DNA of 64,000 nt from Catellatospora citrea. Lineage in GTDB: Bacteria; Actinomycetota; Actinomycetes; Mycobacteriales; Micromonosporaceae. The stretch's first letter is position 1; each line of letters begins with the position of its first letter. Below, one piece after another: positions 15,848 through 26,634 of this stretch. The translations under genes and the position numbers were made by a program. Under the pieces are notes generated by a model. That model had not been told where the DNA came from, did no database searches, and saw nothing but the letters and a program-made list of their open reading frames with translations. The DNA is taken from the NCBI RefSeq assembly GCF_003610235.1, contig NZ_RAPR01000001.1:868001-932000 (forward strand). The letters are read 5' to 3'.

Positions 15848-17377
15848 TTACTGCTCCTTCACCTTGGTCATGAACTGCATGAGCCGCTCGGGGGTGGCCT
15901 GCTTGCGGGTGACCTGGCCGGTGATCCGGCCGGCGGACATCGCGTAGATGCGGTCGCAGACACCGATCAGCTCAGGCAGTTCGGAGGAGATGACCAGCAC
16001 GGCTTTGCCCTGGTCGGCCATGTGGTTGATGATCGAGTAGATCTCGTACTTGGCGCCCACGTCGATGCCGCGGGTGGGTTCGTCGAGGATGAGCACGTCG
16101 GCGTCGGTGAACAGCCACTTCGACAGCACGACCTTCTGCTGGTTGCCGCCGCTGAGCTTGCCGGTGACCGCCGAGACGTTCGGGGCCTTGATGTTCATGC
16201 CGAGCCGGTAACCGTCGGCGACGCGGTACTCCTCGTTGTCGTGGATCCAGCCGCGGGTGGCCAGCTTGTTCAGCCCGGCGGCGGACACGTTGCGCTTGAT
16301 GTCCTCGATCAGGTTGAGGCCGTAGCGTTTGCGGTCCTCCGTGGCGTACGCGATGCCGTGGCGGATCGCGTCGCCGACGGTCCTCAGCCGGATCTCGCGG
16401 CCGTCCTTGAAGATCCGGCCGGAGATGCCGATGCCGTAGCTGCGGCCGAAGACGCTCATGGCGAGCTCGGTGCGGCCGGCGCCCATCAACCCGGCCAGGC
16501 CCACGATCTCGCCGCGGCGCAGGCTGAGGTTCGCTCCGGAGACCACGACCCGGCCGTGCTGGGTGGGGCTGTGCACGGTCCAGTCCTCGATGCGCAGCAC
16601 CTCCTCGCCGATGCTGGGCTCGTGTTCGGGGAAGCGGTGCTCCAGGTCGCGACCGACCATGCCGGCGATGATGCGGTCCTCGGTGACGTCGGCGGCCATG
16701 TCGAGGGTCTCGATGGTCCGGCCGTCGCGCAGGATCGTGGTCGTGTCGGCGATCGCCCGGATCTCGTTGAGCTTGTGCGAGATGATGACGCAGGTGATGC
16801 CCTGGTCGCGCAGGCCGCGGAGCAGGTCGAGCAGGTGCCCGGAGTCCTCGTCGTTGAGCGCCGCGGTCGGCTCGTCGAGGATGAGCAGGCGCACCCTCTT
16901 CGACAGCGCCTTGGCGATCTCGACCAGCTGCTGCTTGCCGACGCCGAGGTCCATCGCGGGCGTGGTCGGGTTCTCGTGCAACCCCACGCGACGCATCAGT
17001 TCGGCGGCATCCGCGTTGGTGCGGTTCCAGTTGACGACGCCGCCCGGGGCGCGCTCGTTGCCGAGGAAGATGTTCTCCGCGATCGACAGGTTCGGGCACA
17101 GCGCCAGCTCCTGGTGGATGATCACGATCCCGAGGCGTTCGCTGTCGCGGATGCCGGAGAACCGGCACGGCTCGCCGTCCAGGGTGATCTCACCGCTGTA
17201 GTCGCCGTGCGGGTGTACGCCCGACAGGACCTTCATCAGGGTGGACTTGCCGGCGCCGTTCTCGCCGCAGATCGCATGGATCTCGCCGCGGCGGACCGTG
17301 AGGTTGACGTCGTTGAGGGCGGTGACGCCCGGGAACGTCTTGGTGATGTGACGCATCTGCAGGATCACGTCGGTCAA
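15848..17377 (-). CDS. mmsA: Monosaccharide ABC transporter ATP-binding protein MmsA
   Basis: A 509-residue tandem ABC ATPase. First half: Walker [10 protein letters not shown], a family-typical variant signature ([17 protein letters not shown]) and Walker [12 protein letters not shown]. Second half: a degenerate Walker A ([16 protein letters not shown]), signature [15 protein letters not shown] and Walker [14 protein letters not shown]. This two-domain form drives uptake of monosaccharides with ChvE-like binding proteins (GguA/MmsA). It lies between the binding-protein and permease genes; a hairpin separates it from the binding-protein gene. Confidence 0.93.
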   Translation of the reverse strand: MTDVILQMRHITKTFPGVTALNDVNLTVRRGEIHAICGENGAGKSTLMKVLSGVHPHGDYSGEITLDGEPCRFSGIRDSERLGIVIIHQELALCPNLSIAENIFLGNERAPGGVVNWNRTNADAAELMRRVGLHENPTTPAMDLGVGKQQLVEIAKALSKRVRLLILDEPTAALNDEDSGHLLDLLRGLRDQGITCVIISHKLNEIRAIADTTTILRDGRTIETLDMAADVTEDRIIAGMVGRDLEHRFPEHEPSIGEEVLRIEDWTVHSPTQHGRVVVSGANLSLRRGEIVGLAGLMGAGRTELAMSVFGRSYGIGISGRIFKDGREIRLRTVGDAIRHGIAYATEDRKRYGLNLIEDIKRNVSAAGLNKLATRGWIHDNEEYRVADGYRLGMNIKAPNVSAVTGKLSGGNQQKVVLSKWLFTDADVLILDEPTRGIDVGAKYEIYSIINHMADQGKAVLVISSELPELIGVCDRIYAMSAGRITGQVTRKQATPERLMQFMTKVKEQ

Positions 17378-17403
17378 GGTCGTCCTCTTCCGGTGGGGCG
17401 GGA

Positions 17404-17437
17404 CGCCCGTCCGGCCGGGTGACCGGCCGGACGGGCG
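17404..17437 (-). terminator. Intra-operon hairpin between chvE and mmsA
   Basis: Perfect 15-bp stem CGCCCGTCCGGCCGG (17404-17418) with its complement at 17423-17437 and a GTGA loop. It lies in the 68-bp gap after the binding-protein stop. In sugar ABC operons such hairpins often protect the upstream message or act as partial terminators, giving excess binding protein. Confidence 0.65.
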
Positions 17438-17445
17438 CGCGGCAG

Positions 17446-18570
17446 CTACTTCAGCTGGTCCGCGGTGTAGTAGCCGGTGTCGATCAGCGTCGCCTTGTAG
17501 TTGTCCTTGTAGACGACGATCGGCTCGAGCAGGAACGACGGGACGACCTTGTTGCCGTTGTCGTAGTCCTTGGTGTTGTTGACCTCCGGCTTGCCGCCCT
17601 TGAGCACGGCGTCGGCCATCTTCACGGTGACCTTCGCCAGCTCCCGGGTGTCCTTGTAGATCGTGGCGTACTGCTCACCCGCGATGATCGACTTGACGGA
17701 GGCGACCTCGGCGTCCTGCCCGGTCACCACCGGGTAGGGCTGGTTGGCGGTGCCGTAGCCGCTGGTCTTGAGCGCGGAGAGGATGCCGATGGACAGGCCG
17801 TCGTACGGCGACAGCACGCCCTGCACCTTGTCGCCCTTGGCGTAGGTCTTGGTCAGCAGGTCTTCCATGCGCCGCTGCGCGGTCGCCGGGTCCCAGCGCA
17901 GGATCGCGACGGTCTTGAACTCGGTCTCCTTGCTCTTGACCACCAGCGTGCCCTTGTCCAGGTACGGCTTGAGGGTGTCCATCGCGCCGTTGAAGAAGAA
18001 GGTCGCGTTGTTGTCGTCGGGCGAGCCGGCGAACAGCTCGATGTTGAACGGGCCCTTGGCGGTGCCCTCGGAGCCGTCCGCCTTCTTCAGCCCGAGGCCC
18101 ACCAGCAGCGAGGTCGCCTGCTGCACGCCGACCTTGTAGTTGTCGAACGTGGCGTAGTAGTCCACGTTGGGCGAGTTGCGGATCAGGCGGTCGTAGGCGA
18201 TGACCGGGATCTTCTTGTCGGCCGCCTGCTGCAGCTGGGTGGTGATCGCCGTGCCGTCGATCGAGGCGATGATCAGCAGCTTCGCGCCCTTGGTGATCTG
18301 GTTCTCGATCTGGTTGACCTGCGTCGGGATGTCGTTCTCGGCGTACTGCAGGTCGACCTTGTAGCCCAGCGCCTCCAGCTGGGACCTGACGTTGTCGCCG
18401 TCGTGGATCCACCGCTCGGAGGACTTGGTCGGCATCGTCACGCCGACCAGCGCGCCCTGCGTGCCGCCGGCCTGCTCCTGGTCAGTGGTCTTGGTGCTCG
18501 AACCGCAGGCGGCGAGGCTCGTGGCCACGATCAGGCCGAGCGCGGCGGCGGCCAGTCTTGCGATCTTCAT
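17446..18570 (-). CDS. chvE: ChvE-type monosaccharide-binding lipoprotein
   Basis: A 374-residue periplasmic-binding-protein-fold lipoprotein. The signal peptide ends in a lipobox (ATSLAAC) with the lipidated Cys near residue 22. The mature start [18 protein letters not shown] and [19 protein letters not shown] match ChvE-like sugar-binding proteins; [16 protein letters not shown] is the hinge/ligand region. It captures a monosaccharide outside the membrane and delivers it to MmsAB. ATG 18570, not the longer open frame, because GAAGGAG lies just upstream and the signal peptide begins there. Two palindromic operators stand upstream. Confidence 0.92.
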   Translation of the reverse strand: MKIARLAAAALGLIVATSLAACGSSTKTTDQEQAGGTQGALVGVTMPTKSSERWIHDGDNVRSQLEALGYKVDLQYAENDIPTQVNQIENQITKGAKLLIIASIDGTAITTQLQQAADKKIPVIAYDRLIRNSPNVDYYATFDNYKVGVQQATSLLVGLGLKKADGSEGTAKGPFNIELFAGSPDDNNATFFFNGAMDTLKPYLDKGTLVVKSKETEFKTVAILRWDPATAQRRMEDLLTKTYAKGDKVQGVLSPYDGLSIGILSALKTSGYGTANQPYPVVTGQDAEVASVKSIIAGEQYATIYKDTRELAKVTVKMADAVLKGGKPEVNNTKDYDNGNKVVPSFLLEPIVVYKDNYKATLIDTGYYTADQLK

Positions 18571-18623
18571 GTCGCTCCTTCTCCCGACGGGAACGGCCCG
18601 CCGCGCCAGGTCAGGCGGCAGGC

Positions 18624-18691
18624 TGTGAGCGCTCACAAACTTTTTCGGTAACCCGCGACTTTCGCAGATTACGGGCTTGTGAACGCTCACA
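18624..18691 (-). promoter_or_regulatory. Two LacI-type palindromic operators upstream of chvE
   Basis: TGTGAGCGCTCACA at 18624-18637 is a perfect 14-bp palindrome with a central CG; TGTGAACGCTCACA at 18678-18691 differs at one position. Their centres are 54 bp apart, about five helical turns, which suits two dimers on one face or looping. The central CpG and sequence are typical of LacI/GalR-family repressors of sugar operons. No LacI gene lies in the window beside the operon. Assignment to that family is inferred. Confidence 0.7.
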
Positions 18692-18771
18692 TAATTCGAC
18701 GATTGCGAGCCAAGGTCAATGGACGCCGGGTCACGGTTGGATTACGGCCGAGGTACCTGGAGGCACACCTC

Positions 18772-18785
18772 CCGAAACGTTTCGG
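18772..18785. promoter_or_regulatory. Palindrome CCGAAACGTTTCGG between divergent transporter genes
   Basis: A perfect 14-bp palindrome, extendable to 22 bp with one mismatch per arm (18768-18789). The GAAACGTTTC core is characteristic of LacI/GalR-family operators. It lies about 100 bp before the DHA2 exporter and 200 bp from chvE, so either gene could be the target. Confidence 0.5.
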
Positions 18786-18884
18786 AAGGCGTCGACCGCG
18801 TCCGGAACCGGGCTCAGCAAGGGGCAGATAGGATGAAAACTCATCACATCGGTCCAGGCAGGACCGAACGCGGAGGAGCGGGTC

Positions 18885-20513
18885 ATGGCCCCGACATCAC
18901 CCGACCGCCAGGTCGCGACCGGGACCGTACTGCTCACCCTGGCGTGCGGCCAGTTCCTGATGACACTCGACAGCTCGGTCATGAACGTGTCGATCGCGAC
19001 GGTCGCCGCGGACGTGGGCACCACCGTCACCGGCATCCAGACCGCGATCACGATGTACACCCTGGTCATGGCGGCGCTGATGATCACCGGTGGGAAGATC
19101 GGCCAGATCGTCAGCTACAAGCGCGCCTTCGCGATCGGCTGCGTGATCTACGGAGCCGGATCGCTGACCACCGCCCTGGCCCCCAACCTCACCGTGCTGC
19201 TGCTCGGCTGGTCGCTGCTCGAAGGCGTGGGCGCCGCGCTCATCCTGCCCGCCATCGTGGCGCTGGTCGCGTCCAACTTCGACCGCACCCAACGCCCTCG
19301 CGCGTACGGCCTGGTCGCCGCGTTCGGCGCGATCGCCGTCGCGGTCGGACCGCTGATCGGCGGGCTGCTCACCACGTACGCCTCCTGGCGGTGGGTCTTC
19401 GCCGGCGAGGTCGTCGTGGTCCTGGGCATCCTGCTGCTGACCCGCCGGATGCGCGACCTGCCACCCGACCGCGCCACCCGGCTGGACATCGGCGGCACCG
19501 TCCTGTCCGGCCTGGGCCTGGTGTTGATCGTCTTCGGCATCCTGCGCGGCGGCACCTGGGGCTTCGTCAACCCCAAACCCGGCGGGCCGGCGTGGCTCGG
19601 CCTGTCCCCGGTGTTCTGGCTGGTCATCGCGGGCGGGCTCGTGCTGCGCTGGTTCCTGTCCCGCGAACGCGCCCGCCTGCGCCGGGAACAGCCGGTGCTG
19701 CTGGACCCCACCCTGCTCGGCAACCGGCTGCTCCGCGGCGGCCTCACCTCGTTCCTGTTCCAGTACCTGCTCCAGGCGGGCCTGTTCTTCACCGTCCCGC
19801 TCTACCTGTCGGTGGCCCTCGGCCTGTCCGCGATCGAGACCGGGCTGCGCATCCTTCCGCTGTCGGTGACACTGCTGCTCGCCGCCGTGGGCGTGCCCAG
19901 GTTCCTGCCGAACGTGTCCCCCCGGCGCGTGGTGCAGGTCGGTTTCGCGGCCCTGTTCGCCGGCATCGTCGCGCTCGCCGCCGCGCTGGAGGTCGGCGCC
20001 GGTCCGGCGATCGTCACCGGGCCGCTGCTGCTGGCCGGGCTCGGCGTCGGCGCACTGGCGTCCCAGCTGGGCAGCGTCACCGTGTCGGCGGTGCCCGACG
20101 AGCGCAGCGCCGAGGTCGGCGGCCTGCAGAACACCGTGACCAACCTGGGCGCCTCCATCGGCACCGCGCTGGCCGGCGCGGTGCTCATCTCCGGGCTGAC
20201 CACGTCGTTCCTGACCGGCGTCCAGGCCAACCCGGCCATCCCCGCCGACGTGTCCGCGCAGGCCCAGGTGCAGCTGGTGGCAGGCATCCCGTTCCTGTCC
20301 AACGAGCAGCTGGCCACGGCGCTCGCCGACGCCGGCGTGGCCCCGTCCACCGCGGCCGCGGCCGTGGCGCAGAACGAGCAGTCCCGGCTCGACGGCCTGC
20401 GCGCGGCGCTGGGCCTGCTCGCGCTGATCGCGCTGGCCGCACTCTTCCTCACCCGCGGCATTCCGGTCCGCCAACCGGGCACACCCGACCCGACTCCCCC
20501 GCCCCCGGCCTGA
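18885..20513 (+). CDS. DHA2-family (EmrB/QacA-type) MFS drug exporter
   Basis: A 542-residue protein with 14 predicted hydrophobic helices. Motif D1-like start LDSSVMNVSIATVAADVG, motif A region KIGQIVSYKRAFAIG, and motif C region RAYGLVAAFGAIAVAVGPLIGG are all visible. The family exports drugs or metabolites by proton antiport across the cytoplasmic membrane. ATG 18885 has GGAGGAG 8 nt upstream. No repressor gene is adjacent; the upstream palindrome at 18772 may be its operator. A short repeat-rich region follows the stop. Confidence 0.92.
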   Translation: MAPTSPDRQVATGTVLLTLACGQFLMTLDSSVMNVSIATVAADVGTTVTGIQTAITMYTLVMAALMITGGKIGQIVSYKRAFAIGCVIYGAGSLTTALAPNLTVLLLGWSLLEGVGAALILPAIVALVASNFDRTQRPRAYGLVAAFGAIAVAVGPLIGGLLTTYASWRWVFAGEVVVVLGILLLTRRMRDLPPDRATRLDIGGTVLSGLGLVLIVFGILRGGTWGFVNPKPGGPAWLGLSPVFWLVIAGGLVLRWFLSRERARLRREQPVLLDPTLLGNRLLRGGLTSFLFQYLLQAGLFFTVPLYLSVALGLSAIETGLRILPLSVTLLLAAVGVPRFLPNVSPRRVVQVGFAALFAGIVALAAALEVGAGPAIVTGPLLLAGLGVGALASQLGSVTVSAVPDERSAEVGGLQNTVTNLGASIGTALAGAVLISGLTTSFLTGVQANPAIPADVSAQAQVQLVAGIPFLSNEQLATALADAGVAPSTAAAAVAQNEQSRLDGLRAALGLLALIALAALFLTRGIPVRQPGTPDPTPPPPA

Positions 20514-22994
<2,481 letters not shown>

Positions 22995-23016
22995 CCGCGC
23001 CGCCCGCGGACACGGT

Positions 23017-23038
23017 GGGCGGATCACCCGGTCCGCCC
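23017..23038. terminator. Terminator hairpin between convergent genes
   Basis: GGGCGGA (23017-23023) pairs with TCCGCCC (23032-23038) around an 8-nt loop, in the 53-bp gap between dgdA and the convergent gene ending at 23048. Short but GC-rich. Confidence 0.5.
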
Positions 23039-23047
23039 GCCGCCAGC

Positions 23048-23968
23048 TTATTCGAGAGCCGCGCGCAGCAGGTCGTAGGTGGGGGCGAGCCGGCGCAGGG
23101 CGGCCGCCGCGGCCGGGAAGTCCTTGGCCACGATCGGGCACTGGAGCGAGCCGACGAGCCGGGCCTGCTCCGCGGCGATCCCGGCCGCCTTGTCGTATCC
23201 GGCCGGCAACAGGCAGTCGGCGGTGTCGCTGAGCCGGCGGGCACCGACCCGGATCGCGAAGTACATGAGGTGCTCGCGCAGCCCGTCCCCGGCCCCGGCC
23301 TCGACCAGCTCGGCGACCCGCTCGGCGGCCGCGCCGTTGCCGAGGCTGCCGGGCGGCATCTCCACGTCGGTGCGCAGCGACAGCCAGCCGAGCGCGGCCG
23401 GAATGACCGACCGGATCGCGTCGGCGTCGCTGACCTCGGCGACCTGCACGAAGTCGGTGCGCATCGTGTACGGGTCGCCGTAGCTGATCGTCTCGGCCCG
23501 CCACGCCGTCATGAAATCCTCGACCGGCACCTCGGCGTACGGATACCCGTGCGGATCGTGCACCAGCACCCGCTCGTCGTCGACGTCGAGCGCGACCACG
23601 AAGTGATCGGCCCCGATCGGACCCGTCATCTCGGGCTGGTGGCGCAGGTGTCCCATCTCGACGGGGCCGACCCAGACCGGACCCCGCCGCACGGCAGCCG
23701 TGAGGCGGGCCAGTGCCGCTTCGGCGTCGCCGCCCTTGCTGACCGTCGAGGTCCAGCCGATCGCCGACAGCGCCTGGTCGAAGCCCTGCTCGGGGTCCCA
23801 CCCGTAGGCGTCGAAGAACACCAGCTTGCCGCCGATGAGCTGCATGCCGAACGGGCCGCCGGTGGCGACCTCGATGACCGCGGTCGACGGCGACCGCGCG
23901 CCGAGCAGCATGGCGAACGAGTTGCTGTAGCAGTAGGGGCCGCTGCCCACGTAGGGAAGGTGACGCAC
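23048..23968 (-). CDS. Papain-like-fold protein (C39/BtrH N-terminal-like), unknown substrate
   Basis: A 306-residue soluble protein. Near the start stands GSGPYCYSNSFAMLLGA with a Cys placed like the nucleophile of C39/BtrH_N domains; GADHFVVALDVDDERVLVHDPHGYPYAEV supplies the matching His and Asp. This Cys-His-Asp arrangement suggests a cysteine peptidase or acyl-transferring fold. In BtrH the domain moves an acyl side chain; in C39 it cleaves leader peptides. The C-terminal third is helical and unrecognised. GTG 23968 follows AGAGG and lies 14 bp after the MerR stop, so the two form an operon. Catalytic activity is not proven. Confidence 0.55.
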   Translation of the reverse strand: MRHLPYVGSGPYCYSNSFAMLLGARSPSTAVIEVATGGPFGMQLIGGKLVFFDAYGWDPEQGFDQALSAIGWTSTVSKGGDAEAALARLTAAVRRGPVWVGPVEMGHLRHQPEMTGPIGADHFVVALDVDDERVLVHDPHGYPYAEVPVEDFMTAWRAETISYGDPYTMRTDFVQVAEVSDADAIRSVIPAALGWLSLRTDVEMPPGSLGNGAAAERVAELVEAGAGDGLREHLMYFAIRVGARRLSDTADCLLPAGYDKAAGIAAEQARLVGSLQCPIVAKDFPAAAAALRRLAPTYDLLRAALE

Positions 23969-23982
23969 GGAAAGCCTCTCGG

Positions 23983-24783
23983 TCAGTGGACGGTGACCGG
24001 ATACGCGACGTCGAACCGCGTGCCGGTGCCGGGACAGATCTCGTAGGGGTGGCCGGTGCAGACGACGCCGGGGCGGGCGTCGGTCCAGGCCTCGATCGCG
24101 TCGTAGACGCGCAGGATCGGGGGCAGGTCCTCGTAGCCGGGCGGCACTGGGAGGTACACCGCGGTGTGCGCCGCCACCAGGCGGATGTGCAGGTCGCCGA
24201 CCGGTTCGACGCTGCCGGCGCAGGCGACCGCCACCTCCACGTACCCGTCGCTGTCCGGAGTGATCAGGTCCTCGAAGAACGTGTACCGGCGGCCGTCGGC
24301 CGGCAGGCCCGAGGCCCGCAGGTGAGCGCGGACGTCCCGGTCGGCCGCGGCGGTGAAGCCGGGCAGCGCGGTGGAGTCGATCCGGTGCCGGCGGCCGAGG
24401 ACCTTCACCGCGGGCACCTCCCGCACCGCCACCGCCTCGGCGAGCCCGGTGTCGGCGGACGAGCCCTGCACCGCCTCCACCACCGCGGCCCGGTCGTCGA
24501 GCAGGCTGCGCTGGGCGTGCAGCCAGCCGCGCAGTTCCAGCGCCCGGTCCTGCGGGCTCAGGTCGGCCAGCACGGCGATCCGGGCCAGCGGCAGGCCCAG
24601 CCGGCGCAGCCGGGCGACCAGGCGGGCGCGGGGCAGCTGATCCGGGGTGTAGTAGCGGTATCCGGTGGCCGGGTCCACCCACGCGGGCGGGAGCAGGCCC
24701 TGCTCGGCGTACAGGCGCAGCGCTTTCGGCGACAGCCGCGCCGCCGCCCCGAACTCTCCTGCCAGCAGGTGATCCCGTGTCAC
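23983..24783 (-). CDS. MerR-family regulator with GyrI-like effector domain
   Basis: A 266-residue protein with an N-terminal MerR helix-turn-helix (LSPKALRLYAEQGLLPPAWVDPATGYRYYTPDQL), a coiled coil near residues 80-110 and a C-terminal GyrI/BmrR-type ligand-binding domain (VPAVKVLGRRHRI, YVEVAVACAG). BmrR-type activators bind hydrophobic drugs and switch on resistance genes. It is first gene of an operon with the papain-like-fold protein and divergent from the flavin monooxygenase. GTG 24783 is the only start in frame with the family beginning. Confidence 0.88.
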   Translation of the reverse strand: MTRDHLLAGEFGAAARLSPKALRLYAEQGLLPPAWVDPATGYRYYTPDQLPRARLVARLRRLGLPLARIAVLADLSPQDRALELRGWLHAQRSLLDDRAAVVEAVQGSSADTGLAEAVAVREVPAVKVLGRRHRIDSTALPGFTAAADRDVRAHLRASGLPADGRRYTFFEDLITPDSDGYVEVAVACAGSVEPVGDLHIRLVAAHTAVYLPVPPGYEDLPPILRVYDAIEAWTDARPGVVCTGHPYEICPGTGTRFDVAYPVTVH

Positions 24784-24832
24784 CCGGCCAGTCTGCGGCG
24801 TGCCCTTGGGGCGAGGTCAAGCAGCGGCACCC

Positions 24833-24864
24833 TTGACAACGGATTAGCTTTGTTCCAAAACTAT
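24833..24864 (+). promoter_or_regulatory. Promoter and MarR-type operator of the monooxygenase operon
   Basis: TTGACA at 24833-24838 is a consensus -35. Downstream lies an imperfect dyad TAGCTTTG-TTC-CAAAACTA (24845-24863, one mismatch per arm of 8) that covers the expected -10 region. This A/T-rich dyad stands out in the GC-rich DNA and resembles MarR-family operators; a marR gene is second in the operon, so autorepression is likely. Confidence 0.55.
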
Positions 24865-24895
24865 GTGGGCCACTCGCGGACCGACGGGAGTCAGC

Positions 24896-26155
24896 ATGAC
24901 GATCGTGATCATCGGTGCGGGCATCGGCGGGCTCACCGCCGCGCTGAGCCTGCGCCAGGCCGGATTCCGCGACATCCGCGTGTACGACCGCGTCGCCGAG
25001 CTGCGCCCCCTCGGCGTCGGCATCAACCTGCTCCCCCACGCCGTCCGCGAGCTGAGCGAGCTGGGGCTCGGCGAACGCGTCGCGGAACTCGGCACGGCCC
25101 CCGGCACCCTGGCCTACTTCAACCGGTACGGCCAGCCGATCTGGCGCGAGCCGCGCGGACTGGACGCCGGTTACCGCTGGCCGCAGCTGTCGGTGTACCG
25201 CGGACGCCTGCAGCTCGCCCTGCTCGACGCGGTCCGCGAGCGCCTCGGCGCGGACACCGTCCGGCCCGGACACCGGCTCACCACGGTCGAGCACGGCCCG
25301 CACACCGACGTCGCGTGCTTCGACACCGCCGACGGCGAGGTCCGCGTCGAGGCCGGACTCGTCATCGGAGCCGACGGCATCCACTCCGCACTGCGCCGCC
25401 AGCACCACCCCGACGAGGGAGAACCCGTCTGGAACGGGCTGACCCTGTGGCGGGGCACCGCCACGGTCCCCGCCTACCTCGACGGGCGCACCATGATCAT
25501 GGCCGGTGACGGCGAGCAGAAGTTCGTCGCCTACCCGGTCGGCGCGCCCGACGCCACGGGACACGCACGCGTCAACTTCATCGCCGAACGCCGCACCGGC
25601 GGCACCGGCGGGGCGAGCGCCGACTGGAACCGCGCCGTCGACCCCGCCCCGGTCCTCGACCTGTTCCGCGACTGGCGCTTCGGCTGGCTCGACGTGCCCG
25701 CCGTCATCGCGGCCGCCGACGAGATCCTCGAATACCCGATGGTCGACCGCGACCCGATCGACCGGTGGACCCACGGGCACTCGACCCTGCTCGGCGACGC
25801 CGCCCACCCCATGTACCCCAACGGCTCCAACGGCGCCTCCCAGGCGATCCTCGACGCGCGCACGCTCGCCTACCACCTCGCCACCGCGCCCACGACCGAG
25901 CAGGCGCTCGCCGCGTACGAAGCAGACCGCCGCCCCGCCACCACCGCGCTCGTGCTGAGCAACCGCCGCCAGGGCCCCGAGCAGGTCATGGTCCTCGCCC
26001 ACGAACGAGCACCCGGCGGCTTCGACGACATCCACGACGTCATCCCCGCAGCCGAGCTCACCGAGATCGCCACCGGCTACAAACGGGCCGCCGGATTCCA
26101 TCCCGACGCCCTCAACACCCGCCCCTCGCTGACCCCGCCGGACCCGGCGCGATGA
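24896..26155 (+). CDS. FAD-dependent aromatic-type monooxygenase
   Basis: A 419-residue class A flavoprotein hydroxylase. Visible motifs: the Rossmann GxGxxG (IIGAGIGGLTAALSL), the DG motif (GLVIGADGIHSALR) and the second FAD motif GDAAHPMYPNGSNGASQAILDA. It resembles 3-hydroxybenzoate 6-hydroxylase-like enzymes that insert one oxygen into an activated aromatic ring using NAD(P)H. ATG 24896 has GGGAG upstream. It overlaps the MarR start as ATGA; with the CocE-type hydrolase and DUF3237 protein it forms a four-gene operon, probably for breakdown or modification of an aromatic ester. Confidence 0.9.
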   Translation: MTIVIIGAGIGGLTAALSLRQAGFRDIRVYDRVAELRPLGVGINLLPHAVRELSELGLGERVAELGTAPGTLAYFNRYGQPIWREPRGLDAGYRWPQLSVYRGRLQLALLDAVRERLGADTVRPGHRLTTVEHGPHTDVACFDTADGEVRVEAGLVIGADGIHSALRRQHHPDEGEPVWNGLTLWRGTATVPAYLDGRTMIMAGDGEQKFVAYPVGAPDATGHARVNFIAERRTGGTGGASADWNRAVDPAPVLDLFRDWRFGWLDVPAVIAAADEILEYPMVDRDPIDRWTHGHSTLLGDAAHPMYPNGSNGASQAILDARTLAYHLATAPTTEQALAAYEADRRPATTALVLSNRRQGPEQVMVLAHERAPGGFDDIHDVIPAAELTEIATGYKRAAGFHPDALNTRPSLTPPDPAR

Positions 26156-26634
26156 GCACCCTGGACTCGGCACACCTGGCAGCGGTCATCTCACCGCTGC
26201 GGCGCACGCTGCTGGCCGCGGCACGCGCCGCCGAAGACCTGCCCGAGATCCCCGACGCGCAGATCGAGATCATCCGGGCCCTGCCCGCGGGCACCGCCAC
26301 GACACCCGGCGAACTCGCCACCCGCCTGGGCATGAGCCGCCCGACGGTCAGCAACCTGCTGCGCACCATGGAGGCCGCCGGCCTCATCGCCCGCAGCCAG
26401 CGCGCCGACGACCGCCGCCACGTCACCGTCGCCGCCTCCGCCAAGGCGCTCGACCTGTTCGACCGCTTCGACCGCGCCAGCGCAAGGCTGATCGCGACCG
26501 CCGCGGCCACCCTGCCCGCCGGCGACCGTGCCGCGCTCGCCGCCGCGGTGCCGGCACTCGAACGGCTCCGCGCCGCGCTCGCCGCGCAGCGCCGGCACCC
26601 GTCCGCCTCCCCCACCCCCGAGGACGCGCCATGA
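26152..26634 (+). CDS. MarR-family regulator
   Basis: A 160-residue winged-helix regulator: GELATRLGMSRPTVSNLLRTMEAAGLIARSQ followed by the wing DDRRHVTV, with helical dimerisation ends. Members usually repress adjacent catabolic or resistance genes and release DNA on binding a phenolic ligand. Both ends overlap neighbours by 4 nt (ATGA), so it is co-translated with the monooxygenase and hydrolase. The dyad at 24845-24863 is its likely operator. Confidence 0.9.
   Translation: MSTLDSAHLAAVISPLRRTLLAAARAAEDLPEIPDAQIEIIRALPAGTATTPGELATRLGMSRPTVSNLLRTMEAAGLIARSQRADDRRHVTVAASAKALDLFDRFDRASARLIATAAATLPAGDRAALAAAVPALERLRAALAAQRRHPSASPTPEDAP

Noticed and set aside
18897..20474. 525-codon antisense frame over the DHA2 exporter
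   Set aside because: Gln/Glu/Arg-rich shadow; the sense strand has 14 membrane helices.
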